A stretch of 7,087 nt of DNA from Deltaproteobacteria bacterium (lineage in GTDB: Bacteria; Desulfobacterota; GWC2-55-46). The notes under the pieces were generated by a model. It ran no database searches. It worked only from the letters and a program-made list of their open reading frames with translations, and was not told where the DNA came from. Positions within the stretch are counted from its first letter, which is position 1; each line of letters opens with the position of its first letter. This document shows, piece by piece, positions 1 through 6,879 of the stretch. Location: contig JACPGA010000098.1 of NCBI GenBank assembly GCA_016182705.1, forward strand, positions 8,889 to 15,975, given 5' to 3'. The translations under genes were made by a program, and so were the position numbers.

Positions 1-167
1 AAGATACCGAGGACTACTGGGTCGTATTCGTCCGCATAGCGCTCAAGCCATGGCAGTATGAAATCCAGCGAGCAAAAGGGAGAAGGCAGACTGCCGCTGA
101 GGAGCAGCGCGTCCCAGTCAGCTCCCGCGATTTTCAGGTCTTGCGTTTTCAGGACCCGGATCTCCAT
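1..167 (-). CDS. N-terminus of a GNAT acyltransferase, BcsL/CelD-like (partial, runs off the left edge)
   Basis: An open frame begins with ATG at 165-167, one base after the deacetylase TAG, and stays open for 55 codons to the window edge. It begins MEIRVLKTQDLKIAGADWDA, continues with LLLSGSLPSPFCSLDFILPW, and ends LERYADEYDPVVLGI. The pattern WxALLL, then SPFCSLDF, then WLERY followed by a hydrophobic strand matches the N-terminus of the Acetyltransf_6 / BcsL-CelD group of GNAT-fold proteins. These are common in exopolysaccharide clusters and related in fold to the FemAB-like proteins found in PEP-CTERM loci. Such proteins are thought to acylate sugars or polymers, but few have been tested. 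AAGG lies about nine bases before the ATG, within the end of the deacetylase gene. The catalytic half is outside the window, so assignment rests on a short stretch. Confidence 0.7.
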   Translation of the reverse strand, partial: MEIRVLKTQDLKIAGADWDALLLSGSLPSPFCSLDFILPWLERYADEYDPVVLGI

Positions 168-168
168 T

Positions 169-1173
169 CTAACCGGCCTTGAAAAGATTGAGAGCGTTCG
201 AGACCTTGATCTTGAAAAGGTCAAGGCAGTCGTATCTTCCGACCCCGATGCGCGGGATCTCGAAAAATGACTCATGCTCCCAGGGCTTGCACTTCGTTGT
301 AAGGCCGCACCTGAACCCGTTGTCCTTCAGGACCTCTATCGCTCTTACGTCATAAGCGCCGCTGGGGTAGGCGAAGTACTCGACTTTCGCGCCGGTCCAC
401 TCCTCCAGGAGACTTCTGGAGGTCAGCACGCTCTCGCGCATCTCGTCATCGGCGAGCTGCGGCAGCAGGCTGTGGCAGTGCGAATGAGCCCCGAAGGTCA
501 CAAGCCCGTTTTCCGCCATCTCGCGTATGTCATCCGCGCTCAGGTGCTCGAGCGCGTAGCGCGGGCCCTTCGGCGCGGCTTCAAGCGCGTTCAGCACATT
601 CTCGACAGCCGACGTCCTCTTCGCTGGCTCAAGCGTCTTGAGCGCGCGCAGCATTCTTTCTATCTCGGCCCAGTTTTCGGCTCCGCTTGTCCTGTTTATC
701 GCGAACGCGCCGAGAGCTTGAGCGTTCAGGTCGAGTTTCACGGGACCATGGCCCTGCGTCGCGTTTATTATGCGGTCATACCAGTACAACCCGCCGTTTG
801 CCACTGCGCCGGTAGCGATGAAAATGGTAACCGGCAGTCCCATCGCGTTTGCGACCGGCAGCATCGTCCTCTTGTTGCCGGCGTAGCCATCGTCAAACGT
901 GACGACGGCCAGGGGCTTATCAGACCTGCCGACTTTTCCGGAGAGCGCGTCCCGCAGGCTTACCACCTCGAAGTTGGCAGCCAGGTACTCCATCTGGCTG
1001 ACGAAGTCCGATTTTCTTACTACCGTCCATGCCTCGATGGAGTCGCGGTCTTCCGCGACCTCATGGTACATGAGGACGAGAGTTTTGCCGAAAAGACAGC
1101 TTCTCGAAAAATCGAGCAGCCGCTGATTTGATATCCAGCTGTAAAGAATTTCCTTGAAGACCTTAAGCGGCAC
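169..1173 (-). CDS. Polysaccharide deacetylase (NodB homology, carbohydrate esterase family 4)
   Basis: This 334-residue protein should remove N- or O-acetyl groups from a polysaccharide using a metal ion. The NodB signature is visible: MYHEV (35-39) opens the fold, TFDDGY (92-97) gives the catalytic base D94 and metal ligand D95, HSHCH (230-234) gives metal ligands H230 and H234, and FAYPSG (267-272) takes the place of the usual RPPYG-like motif. EIPRIGV near the end is common in this group. A helical insertion of about 70 residues (~140-210) separates the first two motifs. No clear signal peptide is visible, so a cytoplasmic or membrane-associated location is possible. It lacks the HPWEIDP-type motif I recall from the PEP-CTERM-locus deacetylase subfamily, so it seems to be a general CE4 member. 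It starts with GTG, 6 bases after the previous stop; GGAAGGA lies 12 bases upstream, rather far. It ends in TAG one base before the next start. Confidence 0.93.
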   Translation of the reverse strand: MPLKVFKEILYSWISNQRLLDFSRSCLFGKTLVLMYHEVAEDRDSIEAWTVVRKSDFVSQMEYLAANFEVVSLRDALSGKVGRSDKPLAVVTFDDGYAGNKRTMLPVANAMGLPVTIFIATGAVANGGLYWYDRIINATQGHGPVKLDLNAQALGAFAINRTSGAENWAEIERMLRALKTLEPAKRTSAVENVLNALEAAPKGPRYALEHLSADDIREMAENGLVTFGAHSHCHSLLPQLADDEMRESVLTSRSLLEEWTGAKVEYFAYPSGAYDVRAIEVLKDNGFRCGLTTKCKPWEHESFFEIPRIGVGRYDCLDLFKIKVSNALNLFKAG

Positions 1174-1179
1174 GGATTT

Positions 1180-1902
1180 TCAGCGTCCTTCCGTTCCGGT
1201 TATTTCAGCTGAGGCGTCCAGGAGCAGTCTGTCGAGCACGTCGTAGGCTTTCCTGTTAAGGTGCAGCCCGTCGCCGCTGGTGTACTCGGCTTTCAGAAAC
1301 CGGCCCTTCGCGTCCTTCCTCAAGGCAGCCTCCAGGTCAACGAGCGGCAGTTTTTCAGCTGCCGCGTACTCTTTTATCCAGTCGTTGAATTCTCTTATCG
1401 CTTCTATCCTGCCGGGCTTGCGTATGGCATGCTCGCTGGTAACCGGGACCACGGTGGCAAGGGCAGGTTTTTTCCCGCTGGCCTTGATCGAGGCGACCCA
1501 TTTTGGAATGAGCGACTTGTACCGGGCCATCTCGCCCGGAAAGTAGGCCGCGCACTCTTTTATCACTATCGCGTCAGGCGGCAGCGGCGAAGGCTCGAAA
1601 AAACCCTTGAGGTACGTCTTTGTCGGCTTGAATTTCCTCTTGGGCCGCATAAGAGCCTCTTCAAGAGCCGCTGTCTTGTCGAACTGCCAGGCCTGGACGG
1701 CTTCGAACTGGAAACGGCTGTCGCCGAGGCGTTTCGGGATGCCTTCTACTTCCCATTCCTGGCCGACAGAGGCGCCGAGCAGCAGGACCCTTGTCTTATT
1801 TTTTTCAGCGAATACCGGGCTTGCCGTCCCGAGTATCATCAATGCCGTTGAAGCGGCCAGAAGCATCAGGAGCGGGCTTATCTGATATATCGAGAATTTC
1901 AT
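1180..1902 (-). CDS. Secreted SGNH/GDSL-hydrolase-like protein
   Basis: With the start set by a GGAGGT site, this is a 240-residue exported protein (an upstream in-frame ATG at 1923 would add 7 residues). Residues 1-32 look like a signal peptide: a short basic end, a hydrophobic core (LLMLLAASTALMIL), and a probable cut after ASPVFA. The mature part begins with a strand and turn, TRVLLLGASVGQEW (37-50), matching block I of SGNH esterases with S45 as nucleophile, but GAS replaces GDS. Near the end, SGDGLHLN (209-216) supplies the block V Asp and His (D211, H214). The usual Asn block (GxND) is not seen; its place seems to be held by IVIKECAAYF (112-121). It probably acts in the periplasm on an acyl ester of the polysaccharide, as esterase or transferase, in keeping with the adjacent acyltransferase and deacetylase genes. 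The fold call is from motifs only, and the enzyme may be inactive or act differently. Confidence 0.75.
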   Translation of the reverse strand: MKFSIYQISPLLMLLAASTALMILGTASPVFAEKNKTRVLLLGASVGQEWEVEGIPKRLGDSRFQFEAVQAWQFDKTAALEEALMRPKRKFKPTKTYLKGFFEPSPLPPDAIVIKECAAYFPGEMARYKSLIPKWVASIKASGKKPALATVVPVTSEHAIRKPGRIEAIREFNDWIKEYAAAEKLPLVDLEAALRKDAKGRFLKAEYTSGDGLHLNRKAYDVLDRLLLDASAEITGTEGR

Positions 1903-1906
1903 GACG

Positions 1907-2497
1907 CTACCTCCCCAATTCATCCTTGTATAACTTAAGCAGGTGTTTTTTGAGTTTCTGCCTGTGCTGTCCGGCGTTCGGCGAGTTCCACCATGTTTCT
2001 CCAGGCTCCAATACTACTTCAGGGGGCTTTTGCGCGGCCCACCTTTCAAGGCACTTCTCCTTGTACTTAGCGATGGAGCCGAAAGGGCGGGCCGGAACGC
2101 CCATGACTATCGTGTCAGGAGGCACGTCGTTTATTACGACCGAGCCCGCGCCCACTATCGAGTTTTTCCCGATGCGTATGTTGGGAAAGAGTATGGCGTT
2201 CTGCCCGACTACGCAGTTGTCCTCGATGATTATGGGCCCGAATACCTGAAGGTCCGGCACCTCTTCCCTGAATATCCAGCACCCTCCGTCATGGGTTATG
2301 AAGACTACGCCCGCGGCTATTGTAACACGATTCCCTATCTTGACGAGATACGGTTCAGTGCCGAGCTGCCTTGGTATTATGCTGCAGCCCTCGCCGATCT
2401 GAGCGCCCTGCTCCCTGAAGTATTCGGCTATGGTAAACCTGTTGTATTTCCTGAGTTTTGAACTTTTCCTGAATTTTGAAATTATCCCGCCTATCAT
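1907..2497 (-). CDS. Hexapeptide-repeat (left-handed beta-helix) O-acyltransferase
   Basis: This 196-residue cytoplasmic enzyme of the WbbJ/CatB-like acyltransferase group most likely transfers an acetyl group from acetyl-CoA to a sugar hydroxyl or amine on a polysaccharide precursor. Hexapeptide repeats run through residues ~33-63 and ~87-125 (e.g. IIIEDNCVVGQNAILFPNI, then IRIGKNSIVGAGSVV). They are followed by the typical cap NDVPPDTIVMGVPARP (123-138). H69 in FITHDGG is the probable catalytic histidine; this motif is widespread in capsule and O-antigen acetyltransferases. A basic, helical tail (~142-196) follows the helix. The ATG overlaps the exosortase TGA (ATGA), with GGAG five bases before the start, so it is probably translationally coupled. 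Its TAG stop lies inside the ribosome-binding region of the next gene. Family is certain; acceptor sugar and acyl group are unknown. Confidence 0.92.
   Translation of the reverse strand: MIGGIISKFRKSSKLRKYNRFTIAEYFREQGAQIGEGCSIIPRQLGTEPYLVKIGNRVTIAAGVVFITHDGGCWIFREEVPDLQVFGPIIIEDNCVVGQNAILFPNIRIGKNSIVGAGSVVINDVPPDTIVMGVPARPFGSIAKYKEKCLERWAAQKPPEVVLEPGETWWNSPNAGQHRQKLKKHLLKLYKDELGR
1909..1914 (-). promoter_or_regulatory. Ribosome binding site (GGAGGT) deciding the start of the SGNH-like gene
   Basis: GGAGGT stands six bases before the ATG at 1900-1902, an almost ideal site. The longer possible start at 1921-1923 has only AGG directly touching its ATG. The start at 1902 is therefore preferred; it also places the hydrophobic signal peptide right after MKFSIYQ. 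Confidence 0.8.
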
Positions 2498-4080
2498 CTG
2501 CTCTCCGTCTCTGTTTTAGCGTTAACAAGTTCCGCCGCCGCAGGTATGAGACGGCCCGCAAGGTCGGCCGCCTCTTTTTCAAGAAGGGCCACGCCGCCCT
2601 CCGCCGGGTCCGGGGCTGAAAGGATGACGACAGCCCCGTTCGTGCGCCTTTGCGCGATTGCCTTCCAGATGGTCCACAGCTTCACTTTCATCCTGTCGGT
2701 GAACGTGCGCCCGTCCATCTGGTACCAGAACATCGCAAACCTTTTCTCGTTGTCTCGTTTAAGGAGCGCCACGTTCACTTCCGACACGCCGGTTTCGGTT
2801 ACGACCCTTACGGGCCGCTCGCTCCTGTGCAGCGTCCAGCTGTTGCGGTAGTTCACCATCTCGCGGCCCTGTGCCTGCTCGTCATAATAGCTTACGTAGA
2901 CCCTGAAGGCCGTGCCGTCTTTCCTGTATATCCGGGAGAACTCGTCAGAGCCTCCAGTGGCCTTGAGATAATCATCGGCTGCCTCGTCTGTGGCTGTCCA
3001 GTCCCCGAGCCTTGAAGGGAGGCTGGACAGGGGCTCGGAAAGCGGGGCCGGAGCGGCTTTATATGAAAAATAAAAAACAGCCGTGGCCGCGAGCAGGACT
3101 GAGGCCGTTATGAGGGCCGCAGCCGACTTCCTGGTCGATGATATCTTGCGAAGGAGCCCGCATGCCAGCGCGGCTGGCTTCAATTGCGCGCCCCTGTCGG
3201 GTTCGCCGTCCTTGCGGGAGAGGAACCATACGCCGGCGAAAAGCGCGATAAAGCCTATCCACGCGACAAACATGCCCTGCAGGACGTGCATCGGCCCGTG
3301 CACGACCTTGCCGCCGTAAAAGGCCCACACCCCTATCAGGGCAACTCTCGCGCCGTTTGCCAGGATAGCTATGAGGACGGCGAAAGCCACAAGCCCGATG
3401 CGCCTTGGCCATGACCTCTGGGTGAGCCATGCGAGAGGGACGCCTATGGCGATTATCGAGACGAGGAACCTGAGGCCGCTGCAAGCCGAGGCCACCTCCA
3501 GCGTGATATTCGGCAGCTGGATAAATTGCGCCTCTTTATAGGCGGGTATGCCGAGGGTTTGAATGGCCCAGACTCCGATGTCAGCTGCAAGGAGCTGGAA
3601 CGGCCAATGGAACTTTTCCGAGCCTTCGCCGAAAAGCTTGATCATGAACAGAAGGTAAGCTATCGGAAACCAGAGCGCCTTCAAAAAAAGCGGCCCCGCG
3701 AGAACGAGCACCAGCCCGGCTATCATGAGCGGGATGGAAAGTTCCTCGAGCACGACAACGCTTCCGGCTTTGCCGGCCACGAGCATGGCCCCGGAGAGCG
3801 CCATTACCAGCGCCCCTGATTTCAAGGCAGTGGAAGCGGGGGTCTCGATAAGCTCAGCCCCGGCGCGCCAGACGATGTACAGGGATATGAGCGGGACCAG
3901 AAAGCCGTGCGTGTAATCGTCGCTCCCCCACCACATCTGCGCCATCGCGCTGAAGGGCCCGGCGTAAATGGCGGCAAACAGGAGCAGGATCACTCCCATA
4001 AGGGCAATGGAAACCGTATTACTGGCAACTCCGGCCTGGGTCGCCGTTCCAGTTGTCTGTTCAGATTTTCTGGACGTCAT
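2494..4080 (-). CDS. Exosortase fused to C-terminal EpsI domain (XrtD-like architecture)
   Basis: This is a 528-residue inner-membrane protein. Residues ~24-290 form the multi-spanning exosortase domain, with about eight hydrophobic segments. The expected cysteine-arginine-histidine active site is visible: C200 in ACSGLRF, R245 in NGARV, and H265 in HVLQG. Exosortases recognise C-terminal PEP-CTERM-like signals on exported proteins and cleave or transfer them, in analogy with sortases. After a charged cytoplasmic linker and another hydrophobic segment (319-339), residues ~345-515 form an EpsI-type domain, probably periplasmic: LPSRLGDWTA, YVSYYDEQAQGRE, NSWTL, FWYQMDGRTF. EpsI is often a separate gene next to the exosortase. 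Fusions of about this length are familiar from VPLPA-CTERM-type XrtD; that subtype is my inference. The ATG at 4078-4080 follows the ligase TAA by 3 bases, with GGAG about ten bases upstream. The stop overlaps the next start in an ATGA, indicating translational coupling. No substrate with a sorting signal is in the window. Confidence 0.93.
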   Translation of the reverse strand: MTSRKSEQTTGTATQAGVASNTVSIALMGVILLLFAAIYAGPFSAMAQMWWGSDDYTHGFLVPLISLYIVWRAGAELIETPASTALKSGALVMALSGAMLVAGKAGSVVVLEELSIPLMIAGLVLVLAGPLFLKALWFPIAYLLFMIKLFGEGSEKFHWPFQLLAADIGVWAIQTLGIPAYKEAQFIQLPNITLEVASACSGLRFLVSIIAIGVPLAWLTQRSWPRRIGLVAFAVLIAILANGARVALIGVWAFYGGKVVHGPMHVLQGMFVAWIGFIALFAGVWFLSRKDGEPDRGAQLKPAALACGLLRKISSTRKSAAALITASVLLAATAVFYFSYKAAPAPLSEPLSSLPSRLGDWTATDEAADDYLKATGGSDEFSRIYRKDGTAFRVYVSYYDEQAQGREMVNYRNSWTLHRSERPVRVVTETGVSEVNVALLKRDNEKRFAMFWYQMDGRTFTDRMKVKLWTIWKAIAQRRTNGAVVILSAPDPAEGGVALLEKEAADLAGRLIPAAAELVNAKTETESR

Positions 4081-4083
4081 TGG

Positions 4084-5634
4084 TTACAGGCTCCGGAAGC
4101 TTTCGGTCAAACAGGTCTTTTTTATCTTGCCGTTCTCGCTCTTCGGGAGCCCGGCCGCGAATTCCACTACTTTCGGGACCATGTGATCTTCCAGGCGTTT
4201 CGAGCAGAAGCTGCGCACGTCTTTTTCGGTTATCTGGACGCCCGGCCTTTTTACGATAACGGCCTTTACAGCTTCCCCGAGCACCGGGTCTGGCACGCCG
4301 ACCACAGCCGCTTCAGCCACTCCCTGCATGGAGCACAGCACGTTTTCTATCTCCCTGGGAGATACCTTCTCGCCCCTGCTCTTGATGATCTCGTCCCTGC
4401 GCCCCACGAAATAGAGATAGCCCTCGTCGTCCGACTTGAACAGGTCTCCGGTGTAAAGTATCAGCTCGCCCGGGTATGTGCCGGGCCTCAGTTTTTTCGC
4501 GGTCTCCCCGGGCATCTCCCAGTAGCCTCGCATGACGTTGCGCCCGCGCACCACGAGTTCCCCGACGACTCCGGGGGCCACGCGCTTTTCGTCCTCCCCG
4601 ACAATATAAACTTCCGTATTGGGCATGCCCCTGCCGACCGAACCGGGTCTCTTGTCAAGCTGGTCCGGGGGCAGATATGACACGCGCTTGCATTCCGTAA
4701 GCCCGTACATCGAATAGAGGGCAGCCGTCGGGAAGAATTCGCGCAGCTTCTGAATATGGCTTATAGGCAGAGCTGCCGCCGTGTTGGTAATATAGCGCAG
4801 CCGCGAGAAGCTCTTTTTCCCGATGTCTTCCATCTGCATGAGAATGGCGGACATTGTCGGCACTATGGGAAAACCTGTGACATTCTCCTTGAGCATGGTC
4901 TCGATGGTCTTGTAAGGATAGAGAAAGGACTTCTCCAGTATAACGGTCGCGCCCATTTTGAAGGCCATCAATACCTGGTAGAGGCCGTAGTCAAAGGATA
5001 TGGGCAGGGTGTTGAGGATTATGTCCTCTTCCGTGTTCTCGAGGTATGTTGTTATCGAGTCCGCAGCCGCTGTCATGTTGTAATGGGCCATCATCACGCC
5101 CTTGGGGCTGCCTGTCGAACCCGATGTATAGATTATGGTCGCCAGGTCCGCGTCTATCGACCTGCAGGGCGTCCCGGGCGTCGCCGCCGAGCTTATAATT
5201 TCATCAAGGGAGGCCGCGGCTTTTCCAGGGAGGGCCGCGTCCATTTTTCCTGAGAGGAAAATGTTTCTGAGGTGAGGGGAGCTTGAAGCGGCCTCGCTTA
5301 TGATGCCGTATCCCGATGCCGGGCCGATGAGTACAGAGGCCCGGCAGTTGTTCAATACGTAGGAGAGTTTTTCAGCCTTGACGGAAGGGTTGAGCATCAC
5401 GAAAACCCCGCCCGCCTTGAGCACTCCGAAAAGCGCCGCTACGGCGGCAAGGGAATTATCGAGAAAGATCACCGCCCTGTCGCCCTTCTGAAGGCCGCCT
5501 GTAACGAGCGCGTGGCTGATCCTGTCTGCCATCGCGTTGACCTCGGCGTAGGAATACCTCTCGGCGCCTGCGATCAGGGCTGTCTTGTCAGGGCGCCTTG
5601 TCGCGCTCTCCTCCAGAAAATTCTGAACGAGCAT
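4084..5634 (-). CDS. AMP-forming acyl-CoA ligase, exosortase-locus-associated type
   Basis: This is a complete 516-residue adenylate-forming enzyme of normal family length, expected to activate a carboxylic acid as acyl-AMP and transfer it to CoA or an acyl carrier protein. Motifs in order are YTSGSTGSPKG (169-179, nucleotide binding), YSMYGLTE (307-314), YTGD (394-397), GRRDEIIKSRGEKVSPREIE (411-430, hinge) and PKSENGKIKK (497-506), with K503 the probable catalytic lysine. All key residues are present, in contrast to the broken ligase upstream. There is no signal peptide or membrane segment. A ligase subfamily of about this size is known from exosortase/PEP-CTERM loci (TIGR03098-type), reported next to a PLP-dependent decarboxylase; no decarboxylase lies in this window, and the true substrate is unknown. 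The ATG has an AGGA ten bases upstream inside the end of the PP-loop gene. The TAA stop lies 3 bases before the exosortase start, so the two are probably co-translated. Confidence 0.92.
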   Translation of the reverse strand: MLVQNFLEESATRRPDKTALIAGAERYSYAEVNAMADRISHALVTGGLQKGDRAVIFLDNSLAAVAALFGVLKAGGVFVMLNPSVKAEKLSYVLNNCRASVLIGPASGYGIISEAASSSPHLRNIFLSGKMDAALPGKAAASLDEIISSAATPGTPCRSIDADLATIIYTSGSTGSPKGVMMAHYNMTAAADSITTYLENTEEDIILNTLPISFDYGLYQVLMAFKMGATVILEKSFLYPYKTIETMLKENVTGFPIVPTMSAILMQMEDIGKKSFSRLRYITNTAAALPISHIQKLREFFPTAALYSMYGLTECKRVSYLPPDQLDKRPGSVGRGMPNTEVYIVGEDEKRVAPGVVGELVVRGRNVMRGYWEMPGETAKKLRPGTYPGELILYTGDLFKSDDEGYLYFVGRRDEIIKSRGEKVSPREIENVLCSMQGVAEAAVVGVPDPVLGEAVKAVIVKRPGVQITEKDVRSFCSKRLEDHMVPKVVEFAAGLPKSENGKIKKTCLTESFRSL

Positions 5635-5641
5635 GCAAGAG

Positions 5642-6640
5642 CTATCCTTTTATCCCGAGACGCCTGTGGGCTTCATCCAGAAGGCCGCCGGGCTGTTCCC
5701 CGTAGATTTTGTCGTATCCTTCCTCCCTGCCCATGACGCCTGTGCGTACCATGTTCGCAATCTCCCACACGTAAGGATGGAAGCCGAATCTTTTGATATG
5801 CACGTCGTTAGCGTATGCGTTCAGGAGGCAGTTGGTCGAGTTGGAATCCGTATCAACCGGCTCTTCCCAGCCTATCTGTCCTATCTCCTCTTTTATCCTG
5901 TCCTCGTTGTAGTCGAGGAAAGCAAGCGGGTGGACGTTATACGGGAAGCGCTCTGTCATGGCGAAGTGTTCATCGGTAAGGAAGTACGCGTTGACGTCAT
6001 TGCCGACAAGCTTTGAAAGGGGCCCCTGCGTGACAGACTGGGTCGCCCTGATGAGCTGTGGATTGACCTTCATGACCGAAGAGTTTACCGGGGCCTGCCC
6101 CGGCGACCAGCCATAGGCGATAAGCGGAACGTTTTTCTCAAGAGCGGTCTTCAAGGTCACGAACTTCACAATGCCGATGCAAGAGGTGCAGATAGTGCTC
6201 GCTCTCTCAAGGGTCTTTTTTGAGTAGATGTCGTTCTCGGAGGCCTTGAGGAAGATGTTTTTCATGAGGTCGAATCTCGGGCGGAAAACGAGATGGTCAA
6301 CCCCGAGGTTCTCGCAGACCGAGCACATATTTCTGAAAGCCCGCTCAGAGATGAAGCCATTGTCTATGGTGAAGGCGAGTATGCGCAGGTTGTAGCGCTC
6401 TTTCAGGACCTTGAGAGTGTAGGTGGAGTCCTTGCCGCCGCTGTACGCTATCATGCAGTCGTATGAGCCCCTGTCGCGGGCCTGTTCCACGATATCGAGG
6501 AACTTCTGCTCATATTCTTTTTTCTGCTCATTCAACGCCTCGATTCCCTTGAAATCCCTGCAATGGCTGCAGACGCCATTTTCATCGAACTTTACCCCGG
6601 GGAATGTCTCCGGGAGTATGCACTTCGTACAGATCTTCAT
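5642..6640 (-). CDS. PP-loop ATP pyrophosphatase, distantly like N-acetyl sugar amidotransferases (WbpG/PseA-like)
   Basis: This is a 332-residue cytoplasmic enzyme of the adenine nucleotide alpha-hydrolase (PP-loop) superfamily, which adenylates a substrate so that nitrogen or sulfur can be added. The PP-loop SGGKDS is at residues 67-72 after a hydrophobic strand (CMIAY). The N-terminus has a zinc-finger-like pair of CxxC motifs (C4/C7 and C24/C27) separated by LPETFPGVKFDENG, as in WbpG/PseA sugar amidotransferases. Further pairs are C106/C109 (MCSVC) and C151/C154 (ICTSC), and there is C271 in STNCLLN. The C-terminal part does not match my memory of the WbpG consensus, so amidation of a sugar is only one option; thiolation (TtuA/NcsA or LarE style) is another. 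No HisH/HisF-type ammonia partner is visible here, though it could lie upstream of the window. The ATG at 6638-6640 overlaps the ligase TGA and is preceded by GAGGT. The gene ends with TAG, 7 bases before the next ligase. Confidence 0.8.
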   Translation of the reverse strand: MKICTKCILPETFPGVKFDENGVCSHCRDFKGIEALNEQKKEYEQKFLDIVEQARDRGSYDCMIAYSGGKDSTYTLKVLKERYNLRILAFTIDNGFISERAFRNMCSVCENLGVDHLVFRPRFDLMKNIFLKASENDIYSKKTLERASTICTSCIGIVKFVTLKTALEKNVPLIAYGWSPGQAPVNSSVMKVNPQLIRATQSVTQGPLSKLVGNDVNAYFLTDEHFAMTERFPYNVHPLAFLDYNEDRIKEEIGQIGWEEPVDTDSNSTNCLLNAYANDVHIKRFGFHPYVWEIANMVRTGVMGREEGYDKIYGEQPGGLLDEAHRRLGIKG

Positions 6641-6646
6641 CAGTTT

Positions 6647-6651
6647 ACCTC
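6647..6651 (-). promoter_or_regulatory. Ribosome binding site (GAGGT) for the PP-loop gene
   Basis: GAGGT lies six bases before the ATG at 6638-6640, inside the last codons of the upstream ligase. The start also overlaps the ligase stop (TGATG). The PP-loop gene therefore has its own site as well as possible coupling, and could still be translated if ribosomes stop early at the amber codon at 6880. Confidence 0.6.
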
Positions 6652-6879
6652 GGCTTGCGTTTCAATTAGTTTTTTAAGCTCGCTTCTTTTTATTTTCATG
6701 TTCTCGGTTTTCGGAAGCGCTTTTATGAATTTTATATCCCTTGGGACCTTGTACGGCGGCAGGTTCTCATGGCAGAGGCGCTGCAGCTCGGTGGCGGTCG
6801 CGTCAAGGCCGTCTTTCAGAACTATGAAAGCGCAGATGGCCTCGCCCAGTATGCCGTCATCGCGGCCCACCACGGCGGC

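Noticed and set aside
274..1131. Long open frame of 285 codons on the plus strand opposite the deacetylase gene
   Set aside because: It lies wholly within a gene with clear NodB catalytic motifs, has no recognisable domain, and is rich in Arg, His and Val as expected for the antisense of GC-rich coding sequence.
1261..2461. Several plus-strand frames of 90-200 codons opposite the SGNH-like and hexapeptide genes
   Set aside because: Each is a shadow of a minus-strand gene with real motifs; compositions are arginine- and tyrosine-rich without family resemblance.
3059..3080. A/T-rich run resembling a promoter or terminator element in the middle of the exosortase gene
   Set aside because: It encodes the aromatic hydrophobic segment FYFSYK between the exosortase and EpsI domains; no hairpin or clear promoter boxes accompany it.
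3059..3484. Second minus-strand frame of 141 codons within the exosortase gene
   Set aside because: It is out of frame with the exosortase, full of Arg and Pro, and covers the region encoding the active-site Arg and His, so it is not a separate gene.
3907..4680. Plus-strand open frame of 257 codons across the ligase-exosortase junction
   Set aside because: It is antisense to two strongly supported genes, and its translation shows no domain, membrane segment or plausible ribosome binding site. It is a by-product of codon bias.
6640..6873. Separate short gene starting at the GTG after the amber codon
   Set aside because: The residues before this GTG (AAV) continue the ligase motif in the same frame and there is no good ribosome binding site, so it is the tail of the interrupted ligase.
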